This document shows positions 38,499 to 47,026 of a stretch of 64,000 nucleotides of DNA, one piece after another. This stretch comes from Microvirga solisilvae. Lineage in GTDB: Bacteria > Pseudomonadota > Alphaproteobacteria > Rhizobiales > Beijerinckiaceae. The stretch lies in the NCBI RefSeq assembly GCF_022808595.1, contig NZ_JAKUCN010000001.1, positions 496,001 through 560,000 of the forward strand. The letters run 5' to 3'. The translations under genes and the position numbers were made by a program. The notes under the pieces were generated by a model that was not told where the DNA came from, ran no database searches, and worked only from the letters and a program-made list of their open reading frames with translations. Position 1 is the stretch's first letter. Every line of letters starts with the position of its first letter.

Positions 38499-38531
38499 TG
38501 CATTGTTGTGGATCGGTGTGAATTCTGCGAT

Positions 38532-38633
38532 TTATGCAACAGGCGAGAGCACGAGGGCCCAAATCCCGACGGCCGAGCCGAACACGGCGAGAGAGGCGAT
38601 TTCAGCGGCGGTCTCGATAATGATGCGAAGCAT
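38532..38633 (-). CDS. Candidate 33-residue single-helix membrane protein
   Basis: ATG-initiated frame reading MLRIIIETAAEIASLAVFGS then AVGIWALVLSPVA and a TAA. A good ribosome binding site, GGAG, lies 7 bases upstream on the minus strand; further upstream TTTACA and AAGAAT with a 17-bp spacer could be a promoter. About 70 percent of codons end in G or C, in keeping with neighbouring genes, and the product is one hydrophobic helix with a charged N-terminal turn (R, E, E). I cannot name a family; location in the inner membrane is inferred. It is too short for routine gene finders. It converges on lolD across a hairpin. Confidence 0.58.
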   Translation of the reverse strand: MLRIIIETAAEIASLAVFGSAVGIWALVLSPVA

Positions 38634-38947
38634 GTCTGATCTCCGTGTTCTTGATAAGTTCATTCTTGTTCATTGAATGTTCCGTGTAAAGCTGGGGTCA
38701 TCCGGGCGCTAGGGTTAGAGTCAACGGAGCCTTAAAAGCTTGAACTCCGCCATCCCTTGGCTTAGGGAGGCGGCATCCTGCCCGGCTCGATTGCTCCTGT
38801 GGATAAGTTCTGAATAGCCCGTGGCTGCCGATCCCTGAATATTCACCTGGGGATGGGTTCCTTTACGGCTGGCTTCAGGGCTCGCTCAGCTTGGCGGAAT
38901 CGGGCAGAGTCCAATCATATTGTAATTTTATTCGTTAGGCGTTCACG

Positions 38948-41900
38948 GTGGCACGCATTCTTCAAGACGTGGGATTCGTACACCTGCATACCCACTCCTC
39001 GTATTCGCTGCTCGAGGGGGCGCTGAAGATCGCGCAGCTGCAGAAGCTCGCCGCAGCCGACAAGCAACCGGCTATCGCGCTCACCGACACCAACAACCTC
39101 TTCGGCGCACTCGAATTCTCGGAAAAGATGGCGGGCTCGGGCATTCAGCCCATTGCCGGCGTCCAGCTTTCCGTCTGCTTCGAGGAGGCCGATCCCGTCG
39201 CCCGCGTGGTGCCGGTGCCGTCCAACATTGTGCTGCTCGCCCAGAACGAGGAGGGCTACCGGAACCTGATGCGCCTCGTCAGTGCGGCCTATTTCGATGT
39301 GCCGCTGGGCGAGGAACCGCGCCTCGCCGCGCCCTTGCTGGCGCGCCATAGCGAAGGCCTCATCGCACTGACCGGCGGTTTCACCGGGCCTCTCGATTGC
39401 GCCCTTCGCAATGGGGGACGCCAGGAGCTGGCGCAGGCGCGCCTCGATATTCTCAAGAACGCCTTCGGCCATCAGCTCTATGTGGAAATTCAGCGCCACC
39501 ACCTCGACGAGGAGCGTCTGATTGAGGGCGAGCTGATCGCGCTCGCCGACCGGAACGGCTTGCCGCTGGTTGCCGCCAACGAGCCGTTCTTCGCCTCGCC
39601 GAAGGATTACGAAGCGCACGACGCGCTTCTCGCCATCGCGGAAGGCCAGCTCGTCTCCAATGACGACCGCCGTCGCCTGTCGCCGGAGCACCACTTCAAG
39701 ACCCGCCAGCAGATGATGGAGCTGTTCCACGATCTGCCGGATGCGCTGAACGCTACCGTCGAAATTGCCATGCGTTGCTCGACGCGCGTGCGGACCTGTA
39801 AGCCCATTCTGCCGAATTTCGGCACGGGTCCGGACGCCGCCAATCTCGATGAAGGCGAGGAACTGCAGCGCCAAGCGGAGGAGGGGCTTGCAAAGCGCCT
39901 CGCCGCGCACGGCCCCGCGCCGGGACTGACCGAACAGGATTATCACGACCGTCTCGCCTTCGAGGTCGGCATCATCCGCAAGATGAAGTTCCCCGGCTAC
40001 TTCCTGATCGTGGCCGATTTCATCAAATGGGCGAAGGATCACGACATTCCCGTTGGTCCGGGCCGTGGTTCGGGCGCTGGTTCGCTCGTGGCGTACGCGC
40101 TCACCATCACCGATCTCGATCCGCTGCGCTTCAGCCTGCTCTTCGAGCGCTTCCTGAATCCTGAACGCGTGTCGATGCCCGACTTCGACATCGACTTCTG
40201 CGTCGATGGTCGCGAGCGCGTGATTGATTACGTTCAGAAGCGTTACGGCGAAGAGCAGGTCGCCCAGATCATCACCTTCGGTACGCTGCTCGCGCGCGGC
40301 GTTCTGCGCGACGTGGGCCGCGTGCTCGAAATGCCCTACGGCCAGGTGGACAAGCTCACCAAGCTCGTGCCGCAGAATCCCGCCAATCCGGTAACGCTGG
40401 AACAGGCGATCGAGGGCGAGCCGAAGCTCCAGGCGGCGCGCGACGAAGAGCCCGTCGTCAAGCGCATGCTCGACATCGCGCAGAAGCTGGAGGGCCTGCA
40501 CCGCCATGCCTCGACCCACGCCGCAGGCGTGGTGATCGGCGACCGTCCGCTGCAGGAGCTGGTGCCGCTCTACCGAGACCCGAAGACCGGTATGCGCGTG
40601 ACCCAGTACAACATGAAATGGGTCGAGCAGGCGGGTCTGGTGAAGTTCGACTTCCTGGGCCTCAAGACGCTCACCGTGCTGCGCACGGCGGTCGATCTCA
40701 TCAAGCGCACGGGCGTGGAGATCGATCTGTCGGCCTTGCCGCTCGATGACCGCAAATCCTATGAAATGCTTTGCAAGGGCGAGACGGTCGGCGTGTTCCA
40801 GGTGGAATCCGTCGGCATGCGCAAGGCGCTTGTCGAAATGGAGAGCGACCGTTTCGAGGACATCATCGCCCTCGTGGCGCTCTATCGTCCGGGCCCGATG
40901 GCGAACATCCCGGTCTATTGCGCGCGCAAACTCGGCAAGGACGAACACAACAAGAAAAACTGGTATCCGCACGACAAGCTGGAACCGATCCTTCGCGAAA
41001 CCTTCGGCATCATCGTCTACCAGGAGCAGGTGATGGAGGTGGCGAAGGTGCTCGCGGGCTATTCGCTCGGCGATGCAGACCTTCTCCGCCGCGCCATGGG
41101 TAAGAAGATCAAGTCCGAGATGGACGCGCAGCGCGAGCGCTTCGTGTCGGGCTCCGTCGCGGGCGGCATCGACAAGGCGAAGGCCAACGAGATCTTCGAC
41201 CTGCTCGCCAAGTTCGCGGATTACGGCTTCAACAAGAGTCACGCGGCGGCTTACGCGCTCGTCGCATACCAGACCGCCTATCTGAAGGCGAACTACCCGG
41301 TGGAGTTCCTGGCGGCGTCCATGACGCTCGATCTCGACAACACCGATAAGCTCTCCGAATTCCGCCGTGAGGCGCAGCGCCTCGGCTTCAAGGTCATCCC
41401 GCCCTCCATCAACCGCTCGGGCGTGGTGTTCGACGTGGTCTATGACGAGGAAGGCAAGGGCTCGATCCTCTATGCGCTCGCCGCCGTGAAGGGCGTGGGC
41501 CGCCAGGCCATCGAGGCGGTGGTGGAAGCGAGGGGCGACGAGCCGTTCAAGGACCTTGCTGATTTCGCGCGCCGCATCAATCCGCGCGCCATCAACAAGC
41601 GCACCATTGAAAATCTGATTGCCGCCGGCGCCTTCGATGAGATCGAGCCGGATCGCGCCAAGGCCTGCGCCTCCATCGACGCCATGATGAGCCTGGCCCA
41701 GCAATCCTACGAGGCGGCGAATGGCGGCATGATCGACATGTTCGGCGGCGCGGCCGACGTGCAGCTGCGCATTCCGCCCTACGAGCCCTGGCCATCCTCC
41801 GAGCGCCTGCAGCGGGAATACGACGCGGTCGGCTTCTTCCTCTCGGGCCATCCGCTCGATGAATACGGCGAACTTCTGCAGAAGCTGCGCGTGCAGACCT

Positions 41901-42415
41901 GGGCGGATTTCTGCCGCTCGGTGAAAGCCGGCAACTCGGTCGGCAAGGTGGCCGCCACCGTGCTCGACCGGCAGGAACGCCGCACCAAGACCGGCAACAA
42001 GATGGGCATCCTCACCCTCTCGGATCAGACCGGCCAGTTCGAAGCCATCATCTTCTCGGAAGGCCTCGTGCGCTTCCGCGATGTGCTGGAGCCCGGCACC
42101 GCCGTGGTGCTCATGCTCCAGGCGGGCATCGAGGGCGAAGAGGTGAGGGCGCGCATCGGCACCGCAGAGCCCTTGGAGGAGGCCATCTCCAAGCACCAGA
42201 AGGGCATGCGCATCTTCCTGCGCGACGAGCGCCCGATCGCCAGCGTCCAGGAGCGCCTGAAGGCCAGAGGCGAGGGCGAGGTCTCCCTGGTCCTGATTCT
42301 CGACGAGGGCGACCGGGAGGTCGAGGTGAAGCTGCCGGGTAAGTACATGGCGACCCCCCAGATCGCGGGCGCCTTGCGCGCAGTGCCTGGGGTGGTGGAA
42401 GTGCAGATGAGCTGA
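38948..42415 (+). CDS. dnaE: DNA polymerase III subunit alpha
   Basis: Replicative polymerase catalytic subunit, 1155 residues from a GTG start. N-terminal PHP domain opens with FVHLHTHSSYSLLEGALKI. The palm catalytic aspartates are in MPDFDIDFCVDGRERVIDYV, preceded by VGPGRGSGAGSLVAYALTITD; then the fingers with HASTHAAGVVIGDRPL and ADYGFNKSHAAAYALVAYQTAYLK, a helix-hairpin-helix near VKGVGRQAIEAVVEARGDEP, and the C-terminal OB-fold with MGILTLSDQTGQFEAIIFSE. It is the DnaE1 type by length and arrangement. It is isolated by gaps on both sides and probably has its own promoter. Confidence 0.98.
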   Translation: MARILQDVGFVHLHTHSSYSLLEGALKIAQLQKLAAADKQPAIALTDTNNLFGALEFSEKMAGSGIQPIAGVQLSVCFEEADPVARVVPVPSNIVLLAQNEEGYRNLMRLVSAAYFDVPLGEEPRLAAPLLARHSEGLIALTGGFTGPLDCALRNGGRQELAQARLDILKNAFGHQLYVEIQRHHLDEERLIEGELIALADRNGLPLVAANEPFFASPKDYEAHDALLAIAEGQLVSNDDRRRLSPEHHFKTRQQMMELFHDLPDALNATVEIAMRCSTRVRTCKPILPNFGTGPDAANLDEGEELQRQAEEGLAKRLAAHGPAPGLTEQDYHDRLAFEVGIIRKMKFPGYFLIVADFIKWAKDHDIPVGPGRGSGAGSLVAYALTITDLDPLRFSLLFERFLNPERVSMPDFDIDFCVDGRERVIDYVQKRYGEEQVAQIITFGTLLARGVLRDVGRVLEMPYGQVDKLTKLVPQNPANPVTLEQAIEGEPKLQAARDEEPVVKRMLDIAQKLEGLHRHASTHAAGVVIGDRPLQELVPLYRDPKTGMRVTQYNMKWVEQAGLVKFDFLGLKTLTVLRTAVDLIKRTGVEIDLSALPLDDRKSYEMLCKGETVGVFQVESVGMRKALVEMESDRFEDIIALVALYRPGPMANIPVYCARKLGKDEHNKKNWYPHDKLEPILRETFGIIVYQEQVMEVAKVLAGYSLGDADLLRRAMGKKIKSEMDAQRERFVSGSVAGGIDKAKANEIFDLLAKFADYGFNKSHAAAYALVAYQTAYLKANYPVEFLAASMTLDLDNTDKLSEFRREAQRLGFKVIPPSINRSGVVFDVVYDEEGKGSILYALAAVKGVGRQAIEAVVEARGDEPFKDLADFARRINPRAINKRTIENLIAAGAFDEIEPDRAKACASIDAMMSLAQQSYEAANGGMIDMFGGAADVQLRIPPYEPWPSSERLQREYDAVGFFLSGHPLDEYGELLQKLRVQTWADFCRSVKAGNSVGKVAATVLDRQERRTKTGNKMGILTLSDQTGQFEAIIFSEGLVRFRDVLEPGTAVVLMLQAGIEGEEVRARIGTAEPLEEAISKHQKGMRIFLRDERPIASVQERLKARGEGEVSLVLILDEGDREVEVKLPGKYMATPQIAGALRAVPGVVEVQMS

Positions 42416-42484
42416 CCTTCCGATCCGGGTTAAGCGCCTATTTGCCCCATGCCGGACGCAGTTACGCTGGGCTGAGTTTTAAGG

Positions 42485-42508
42485 TACAATTCGAGCTTCC
42501 GCGGAAGC
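42485..42508 (+). promoter_or_regulatory. -10-like element and 14-bp palindrome before the type III PKS gene
   Basis: TACAAT (one mismatch to TATAAT) with a weak -35 (TTACGC) 17 bases upstream. Four bases downstream is the perfect palindrome GCTTCCGCGGAAGC, which would fall at the transcription start and end 13 bases before the ATG, the position of a repressor operator or of a hairpin masking the ribosome binding site. Confidence 0.42.
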
Positions 42509-42521
42509 GTGAGTATGCCCT

Positions 42522-43574
42522 ATGGCACCTCGCCCAGCCCTTCTGTCGCTCGCGACGGCCGTTCCGCCTTTTATCCTGACGCAGAAGGATATCGCGACGG
42601 CTGCCCGGCAGGTTTTTGGCGCGCAATTCGGCGATTTCGACAAGGTCGAGCAGGTCTTTGAGACAACGGGTGTCGTTCAACGCCATGCGGTGCGTCCGCT
42701 TGAGTGGTATCTGGAGCCGCATGGTTGGCCCGATCGCACGGAAGTGTATCTGCAGAGCGGCGCGGATCTCTTTGAAGAAGCCGCACGCAAGGCTCTCACC
42801 GATGCAGGATTGAGCGGATCTGATGTCGACACGATCGTCACCGCTTCTTCTACTGGTATCGCCACGCCGAGCCTCGATGCCTATCTGCTCGACCGTCTCG
42901 ATTTTCGGGAAGACGTGACGCGCATTCCGGTCTTCGGTCTCGGCTGCGCCGCAGGAGTGACAGGGCTAGCCCTTGCCACGCGCCTGGCGACGGCTTCTCC
43001 GGGACGCAACATCCTGTTCGTAACCGTCGAGCTGTCCACTTTGGCGGTCAGACCGGACAAACTGACCGCCGCCAATGTGGTTTCAACCGCCCTTTTCGCC
43101 GATGGCGCCGCAGCGCTCGTCGTGAGGGCGGGAGAGGGCGGTTTTGCGACAGTGTGCGGCTCCGGCGAGCATACATGGCGCGACACCCTCGACATCATGG
43201 GGTGGGATATCGACCCCGATGGTTTCGGCGTCGTTCTCGCACGGGCGCTGCCGCCTTTCGCGGAAACGTATCTTGGGCCCGCCATTCTCGGCATCCTCCG
43301 TCGGCTCGATGTTCCGATTACATCCATCGACCGATTCGTGTGCCATCCGGGTGGCCCGAAGATCATCACTGCACTCGAGAAAGTGCTTCACCTCAACCAG
43401 GGCACCCTCGACCATGAACGGGAGATCCTCGCGACACATGGCAACATGTCCGCTCCGACCGTTCTGTTCGTGCTGGAAAGGGTCTTGCGCACCGGCTTGC
43501 CCCAGCGCTGTCTTCTCATCGCGATGGGACCGGGATTCACGGCCTCCTGCCTCGTCTTGGAACGAAATCAATGA
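42522..43574 (+). CDS. Type III polyketide synthase (chalcone/stilbene synthase-like)
   Basis: 350-residue homodimeric-type ketosynthase that would extend an acyl-CoA starter with malonyl-CoA and cyclise the product to a pyrone, resorcinol or phloroglucinol. The catalytic triad is complete: Cys142 in VFGLGCAAGVTGLA, His275 in FVCHPGGPKII and Asn308 in THGNMSAPT. GNMSAPTVLFVLERVL and IAMGPGFTASCLVLE at the end are hallmarks of bacterial type III enzymes, separating it from FabH. It is followed by a methyltransferase-like gene (overlapping ATGA) and an exporter. This synthase-methyltransferase pairing is known from the B. subtilis bpsA-bpsB alkylpyrone genes. Starter and product cannot be read from sequence. 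Confidence 0.92.
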   Translation: MAPRPALLSLATAVPPFILTQKDIATAARQVFGAQFGDFDKVEQVFETTGVVQRHAVRPLEWYLEPHGWPDRTEVYLQSGADLFEEAARKALTDAGLSGSDVDTIVTASSTGIATPSLDAYLLDRLDFREDVTRIPVFGLGCAAGVTGLALATRLATASPGRNILFVTVELSTLAVRPDKLTAANVVSTALFADGAAALVVRAGEGGFATVCGSGEHTWRDTLDIMGWDIDPDGFGVVLARALPPFAETYLGPAILGILRRLDVPITSIDRFVCHPGGPKIITALEKVLHLNQGTLDHEREILATHGNMSAPTVLFVLERVLRTGLPQRCLLIAMGPGFTASCLVLERNQ

Positions 43575-44077
43575 GACTCGGGCTTGCTCTGCTGAGCCTG
43601 GTGACGCTGCAAAGGATCGGCGAATTGATGTGGGCGCGCCGTAATACGCGACGCCTCAAGGCGCGTGGAGCGATCGAGATCGGAGCAAAGCATTACGGGC
43701 TGATTGTCTTCGTTCATGCCGCATGGCTTCTCGGCCTTTGGGCCTTGGCTTGGGATCGCCCTCTGATACCTGGTTGGGCTGGAGTCTATATCTCTTTGCA
43801 GGCCGCGCGGATCTGGGTTTTGGCCTCACTGGGAGAGCGCTGGACCACGCGCATCGTCGTCCTGCCGAAAGCTCCGCTGGTTCGCGCGGGTCCATATCGA
43901 TTCATGAGCCACCCGAACTATCTCGTCGTCGTCGCGGAGATTGCTGTCCTGCCTCTGGCCTATGGACTTCCAGGATATGCCGTTTTCTTTTCGCTCGTGA
44001 ATGCTGCCGTGCTGAGGATCCGCATCCGCGCTGAAACGCGGGCCCTCGAACAATTCTCCATGCTTCAGGCAACGTAG
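43571..44077 (+). CDS. Isoprenylcysteine carboxyl methyltransferase (ICMT) family protein
   Basis: 168-residue membrane protein with about four or five hydrophobic helices. The C-terminal motif LVRAGPYRFMSHPNYLVVVAEIAVLPLAYG is the ICMT/PEMT SAM-binding signature (GPYRxxRHPxY type), and LRIRIRAETRALEQ matches the RIxxEExxL element. Bacteria lack prenylated CaaX proteins, and homologues beside type III synthases (BpsB in Bacillus) methylate the polyketide hydroxyl, the role I infer here. Overlaps the synthase gene by four bases and the exporter follows after four. Confidence 0.88.
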   Translation: MRLGLALLSLVTLQRIGELMWARRNTRRLKARGAIEIGAKHYGLIVFVHAAWLLGLWALAWDRPLIPGWAGVYISLQAARIWVLASLGERWTTRIVVLPKAPLVRAGPYRFMSHPNYLVVVAEIAVLPLAYGLPGYAVFFSLVNAAVLRIRIRAETRALEQFSMLQAT

Positions 44078-44081
44078 ACCG

Positions 44082-45662
44082 ATGACGGCGGATAGCGTGC
44101 CGGACAGAGCCGTCTCGTTTCGCACATGGGCTGGCTTTTGCGCCATGTGCCTCGGCATGTTCATGGCGATCCTGGACATCCAGGTCGTGGCGACCTCGCT
44201 GCCGGAAATCCGCTCCGCTCTCGACATTCCCGCCGATCAGATGAGCTGGGTGCAGACCGCCTATCTCATCGCCGAAGTCATCTCCATACCGCTGACCGGC
44301 TGGCTGACGCGCATGCTCACCATGCGCGGCCTGTTCGCGATGGCGATTGCCGTTTTCACGATGGCCTCCATCGGTTGCGCTGGCAGTACGGGTTTTGCGT
44401 CATTGACCATGTGGCGGGTGCTGCAGGGATTTGCGGGCGGTACCTTGATTCCCTTGGTGTTCTCTGCGGTCTTTCTGATTTTTCCGAAGAAGGTCGAGCC
44501 GGTTGCGACCACTATCGCGGGTGTTCTTGCGGTTCTTGCTCCGACTTTGGGACCGATCGTCGGCGGCTGGATTACGCAGACTTATTCGTGGCATTGGCTG
44601 TTTCTGATCAATGTCACCCCAGGTCTTGTCGCCGGTTTGACAGGCTTGCTCTGCCTGCCGCGCGAGCGTGCGGATCTTGGTGTTGCGCGCGCCTTCGATT
44701 GGATCGCATTGCTCAGCATCGCTTTATCTCTTGCCGCTCTGGAGATCGGATTGAAGGAGGCTCCGCATCGCGGATGGTTGTCGCCGAGCGTCGTTGCGAT
44801 CTTCATTATCTGCGTGATGTCAGGCAGCCTTTTCGTCGCTCGCAGTTTGCGCAGAGACGCGCCCATCGTCGATCTCTATAACCTGCGTGACCGGCGCCTC
44901 GCTGTGGGATGCGCACTGAGCTTCCTCACCGGCGTTGGGCTCTATGGCTCGGTCTATCTCATGCCGGTCTTCCTCTCCTTCGTCCGGGGACATGGAGCGC
45001 TTCGCATCGGGGAAATCATGCTGGTCACAGGGGCGGCCCAACTCGTGAGCGCTCCTCTCGTCATCCGGGCGGAACGTCATATCAGCGCGACCACTCTGAC
45101 GATCATCGGGTTCGTTCTCTTCGGCGTCGGCCTTGGCCTGAGCGCTTTTCAATCCCGCGAGGCCGATTTCGACGAAATGTTCTGGCCGCAAATGATCCGA
45201 GGCATCGCGATCATGCTCTGCCTTCTGCCCCCGACTCGCGTAGCCCTCGGGCATCTGTCGCCCGAGCGGGTGCCGGATGCGAGCAGCCTGTTCAATCTCA
45301 TGCGCAACCTTGGCGGCGCGATCGGCCTTGCCTTGATCGACACGATTCTCTGGACCCGTGGCCCCGATCATGCCCAGGCCTTGCTCGACCGGCTCAAGGC
45401 AGGGGATCTCGATGCAGCCCGCGCCATCGGCATCCCCGAATCCTTCCTGTCCGGACCGCTGCCGTCTCCCGACGACCCAATGGTCCAGGCATATGTGCGG
45501 CCATTGCTCGAAAGCGCGGGGCTGGCTGCTGCCACGAACGAAGCCTGGGCGATGCTTGCCGGGCTCGTCCTTCTAGGGCCGGTCATCCTCATCCTGTCTG
45601 GACTCGGCAGGGAATTCAGCTCCAGACGCACCCTGTCGCTTCCTGGCGAGAGTTGGCGCTAA
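44082..45662 (+). CDS. DHA2 family MFS multidrug-type efflux permease (EmrB/QacA-like)
   Basis: 526 residues and about fourteen hydrophobic helices. MFMAILDIQVVATSLPEIRSAL matches the LDxTVVNVALP motif at the first helix, followed by MSWVQTAYLIAEVISIPLTGWLTRML and the motif C region GVLAVLAPTLGPIVGGWITQTYSWHWLFLINV. Proton-driven efflux of hydrophobic compounds is typical of the family. No EmrA-type adaptor accompanies it. Lying four bases behind the methyltransferase, it is the likely exporter of the polyketide product, or a self-protection pump. Confidence 0.9.
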   Translation: MTADSVPDRAVSFRTWAGFCAMCLGMFMAILDIQVVATSLPEIRSALDIPADQMSWVQTAYLIAEVISIPLTGWLTRMLTMRGLFAMAIAVFTMASIGCAGSTGFASLTMWRVLQGFAGGTLIPLVFSAVFLIFPKKVEPVATTIAGVLAVLAPTLGPIVGGWITQTYSWHWLFLINVTPGLVAGLTGLLCLPRERADLGVARAFDWIALLSIALSLAALEIGLKEAPHRGWLSPSVVAIFIICVMSGSLFVARSLRRDAPIVDLYNLRDRRLAVGCALSFLTGVGLYGSVYLMPVFLSFVRGHGALRIGEIMLVTGAAQLVSAPLVIRAERHISATTLTIIGFVLFGVGLGLSAFQSREADFDEMFWPQMIRGIAIMLCLLPPTRVALGHLSPERVPDASSLFNLMRNLGGAIGLALIDTILWTRGPDHAQALLDRLKAGDLDAARAIGIPESFLSGPLPSPDDPMVQAYVRPLLESAGLAAATNEAWAMLAGLVLLGPVILILSGLGREFSSRRTLSLPGESWR

Positions 45663-45760
45663 ACCATTGATATTTGACGTGTTTTATGCGCATGAAGGTA
45701 ATATCTTCGAGGGGGCGGGAGATTTCGCCTGCGTGGGGAGGGAAGCTCCGCTCTTTCAAC

Positions 45761-45789
45761 TTGCGTTTCGAGCCATTTACCCCTATATG
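45761..45789 (+). promoter_or_regulatory. Probable promoter of rpsB-tsf
   Basis: TTGCGT, 17-bp spacer, TATATG, ending about 105 bases upstream of rpsB. The transcript would have a leader of roughly 100 nt, room for S2 feedback control. A second, weaker candidate (TTGACG with TAATAT at 19 bp) lies further upstream. Confidence 0.5.
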
Positions 45790-45894
45790 CGCCCCCATCC
45801 CACACGCGGAATCCCCTCATAAGCTCATGAGGAACCCCCGGTGGCCGGAAAGTCCGGTCCACTGTTCCGCGGAGGCATAACCGGAGAAAAGACT

Positions 45895-46917
45895 ATGGCG
45901 CTTCCTGAATTCTCGATGCGCAGCCTTCTCGAGGCTGGCGCTCACTTTGGCCACCAGGCCCACCGTTGGAACCCGAAGATGGGTCAGTACATCTTCGGCA
46001 CCCGCAACAACATCCACATCATCGACCTCGCCCAGTCGGTCCCGATGCTGCACCGCGCCCTCCAGGCCGTCAGCGACACGGTGGCCAAGGGTGGTCGCGT
46101 GCTCTTCGTCGGCACGAAGCGTCAGGCTGCTGACGCCGTTGCCGATGCTGCCAAGCGTTCGGCTCAGTACTACGTGAACGCCCGCTGGCTCGGCGGCATG
46201 CTCACCAACTGGAAGACGATCTCCGGCTCCATCGCCCGCCTGCGCAAGGTGGACGAGATCCTCGCTGGCGGCGGCCAGGGCCTCACGAAGAAAGAGCGCC
46301 TGATGCTCGCTCGTGAGAAGGAAAAGCTCGAGCGCGCTCTCGGCGGCATCAAGGACATGGGCGGCACGCCCGACCTGATCTTCGTCATCGACACCAACAA
46401 GGAGCAGCTGGCGATCCAGGAGGCTAACCGCCTCGGCATCCCGGTTGCCGCCATCGTCGACACGAACTGCGATCCGGACGGCATCACCTTCCCGGTCCCG
46501 GCCAACGACGACGCCGGCCGCGCAATCGCTCTCTATTGCGATCTCGTTGCTCGCGCTGCTCTCGACGGCATCTCCCGTGGTGCTGGCGACATGGGCATCG
46601 ACATCGGTGCTTCTGAGAACCCGATGGCCGAAGAGCTTCCGGCGACCGACACCGCCGCTGTCGCTTATGACGGCGAGCAGTTCGAGCGTCTGGCCGCTCC
46701 CCGTGGCGCTCCGGACGATCTGACCAAGCTGAACGGCGTTGGCCCGCAGCTCGAGAAGAAGCTGAACGAAGCTGGCATCTTCCATTACTGGCAGCTCGCC
46801 GCCATGCAGGCTGGCGATATCGCCCAGCTCGACAAGGACCTGAAGCTCAACGGCCGCCTCGAGCGCGACGGTTGGGTCAACCAGGCCCGCACGATGATCG
46901 AAGCCGCTGCGGCTTAA
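45895..46917 (+). CDS. rpsB: 30S ribosomal protein S2 with C-terminal helix-hairpin-helix extension
   Basis: S2 core begins [24 protein letters not shown] and includes [10 protein letters not shown] and [12 protein letters not shown]; it ends around residue 250, near the usual 241-residue length of E. coli S2. The extra roughly 80 residues contain [33 protein letters not shown] and [19 protein letters not shown], a helix-hairpin-helix-like module. The same module is appended to other proteins in Rhizobiales. The ATG giving MALPEFSM is the family start; an upstream 18-residue extension is open but unlikely. Confidence 0.97.
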   Translation: MALPEFSMRSLLEAGAHFGHQAHRWNPKMGQYIFGTRNNIHIIDLAQSVPMLHRALQAVSDTVAKGGRVLFVGTKRQAADAVADAAKRSAQYYVNARWLGGMLTNWKTISGSIARLRKVDEILAGGGQGLTKKERLMLAREKEKLERALGGIKDMGGTPDLIFVIDTNKEQLAIQEANRLGIPVAAIVDTNCDPDGITFPVPANDDAGRAIALYCDLVARAALDGISRGAGDMGIDIGASENPMAEELPATDTAAVAYDGEQFERLAAPRGAPDDLTKLNGVGPQLEKKLNEAGIFHYWQLAAMQAGDIAQLDKDLKLNGRLERDGWVNQARTMIEAAAA

Positions 46918-46965
46918 GTCTCTCTCGGCGCCGCTCTAAAAGCTGCGGCGCTCGAACGAATGATT

Positions 46966-46994
46966 GAGCCCGGCGTTCCCTGAGCGCCGGGCTC
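46966..46994 (+). promoter_or_regulatory. Hairpin in the rpsB-tsf gap
   Basis: 10-bp perfect arms GAGCCCGGCG / CGCCGGGCTC with a 9-nt loop about 33 bases before the tsf ATG. Without a T-run, it is a candidate attenuator or processing site between the two genes, which are translated at different levels. Confidence 0.5.
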
Positions 46995-47026
46995 CCTGTA
47001 TGCACGAACCCCTGAAAGGACGAACC

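Larger units (their letters stand above)
38434..38947. other. 514-bp gap between lolD and dnaE
   Basis: Apart from the hairpin and the small minus-strand ORF on its left side, the stretch from about 38.65 to 38.95 kb shows no ORF of note on either strand. It turns AT-rich immediately before dnaE (TCATATTGTAATTTTATTCG) and therefore probably holds the dnaE promoter, though no exact -35/-10 pair is convincing. Confidence 0.6.

Noticed and set aside
38915..42196. A 1093-codon open frame on the minus strand opposite dnaE
   Set aside because: It is the antisense shadow of dnaE caused by high third-position GC; the sequence is His/Arg/Glu/Gly-rich with no family similarity, while the plus-strand frame has all polymerase motifs.
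42522..43574. Type III PKS as a second FabH
   Set aside because: The spacing of Cys, His and Asn, the CHPGGPKI and GNMSAPT motifs and the C-terminal GPGFTA segment are those of chalcone-synthase-like enzymes; fabH itself is present at 13.5 kb.
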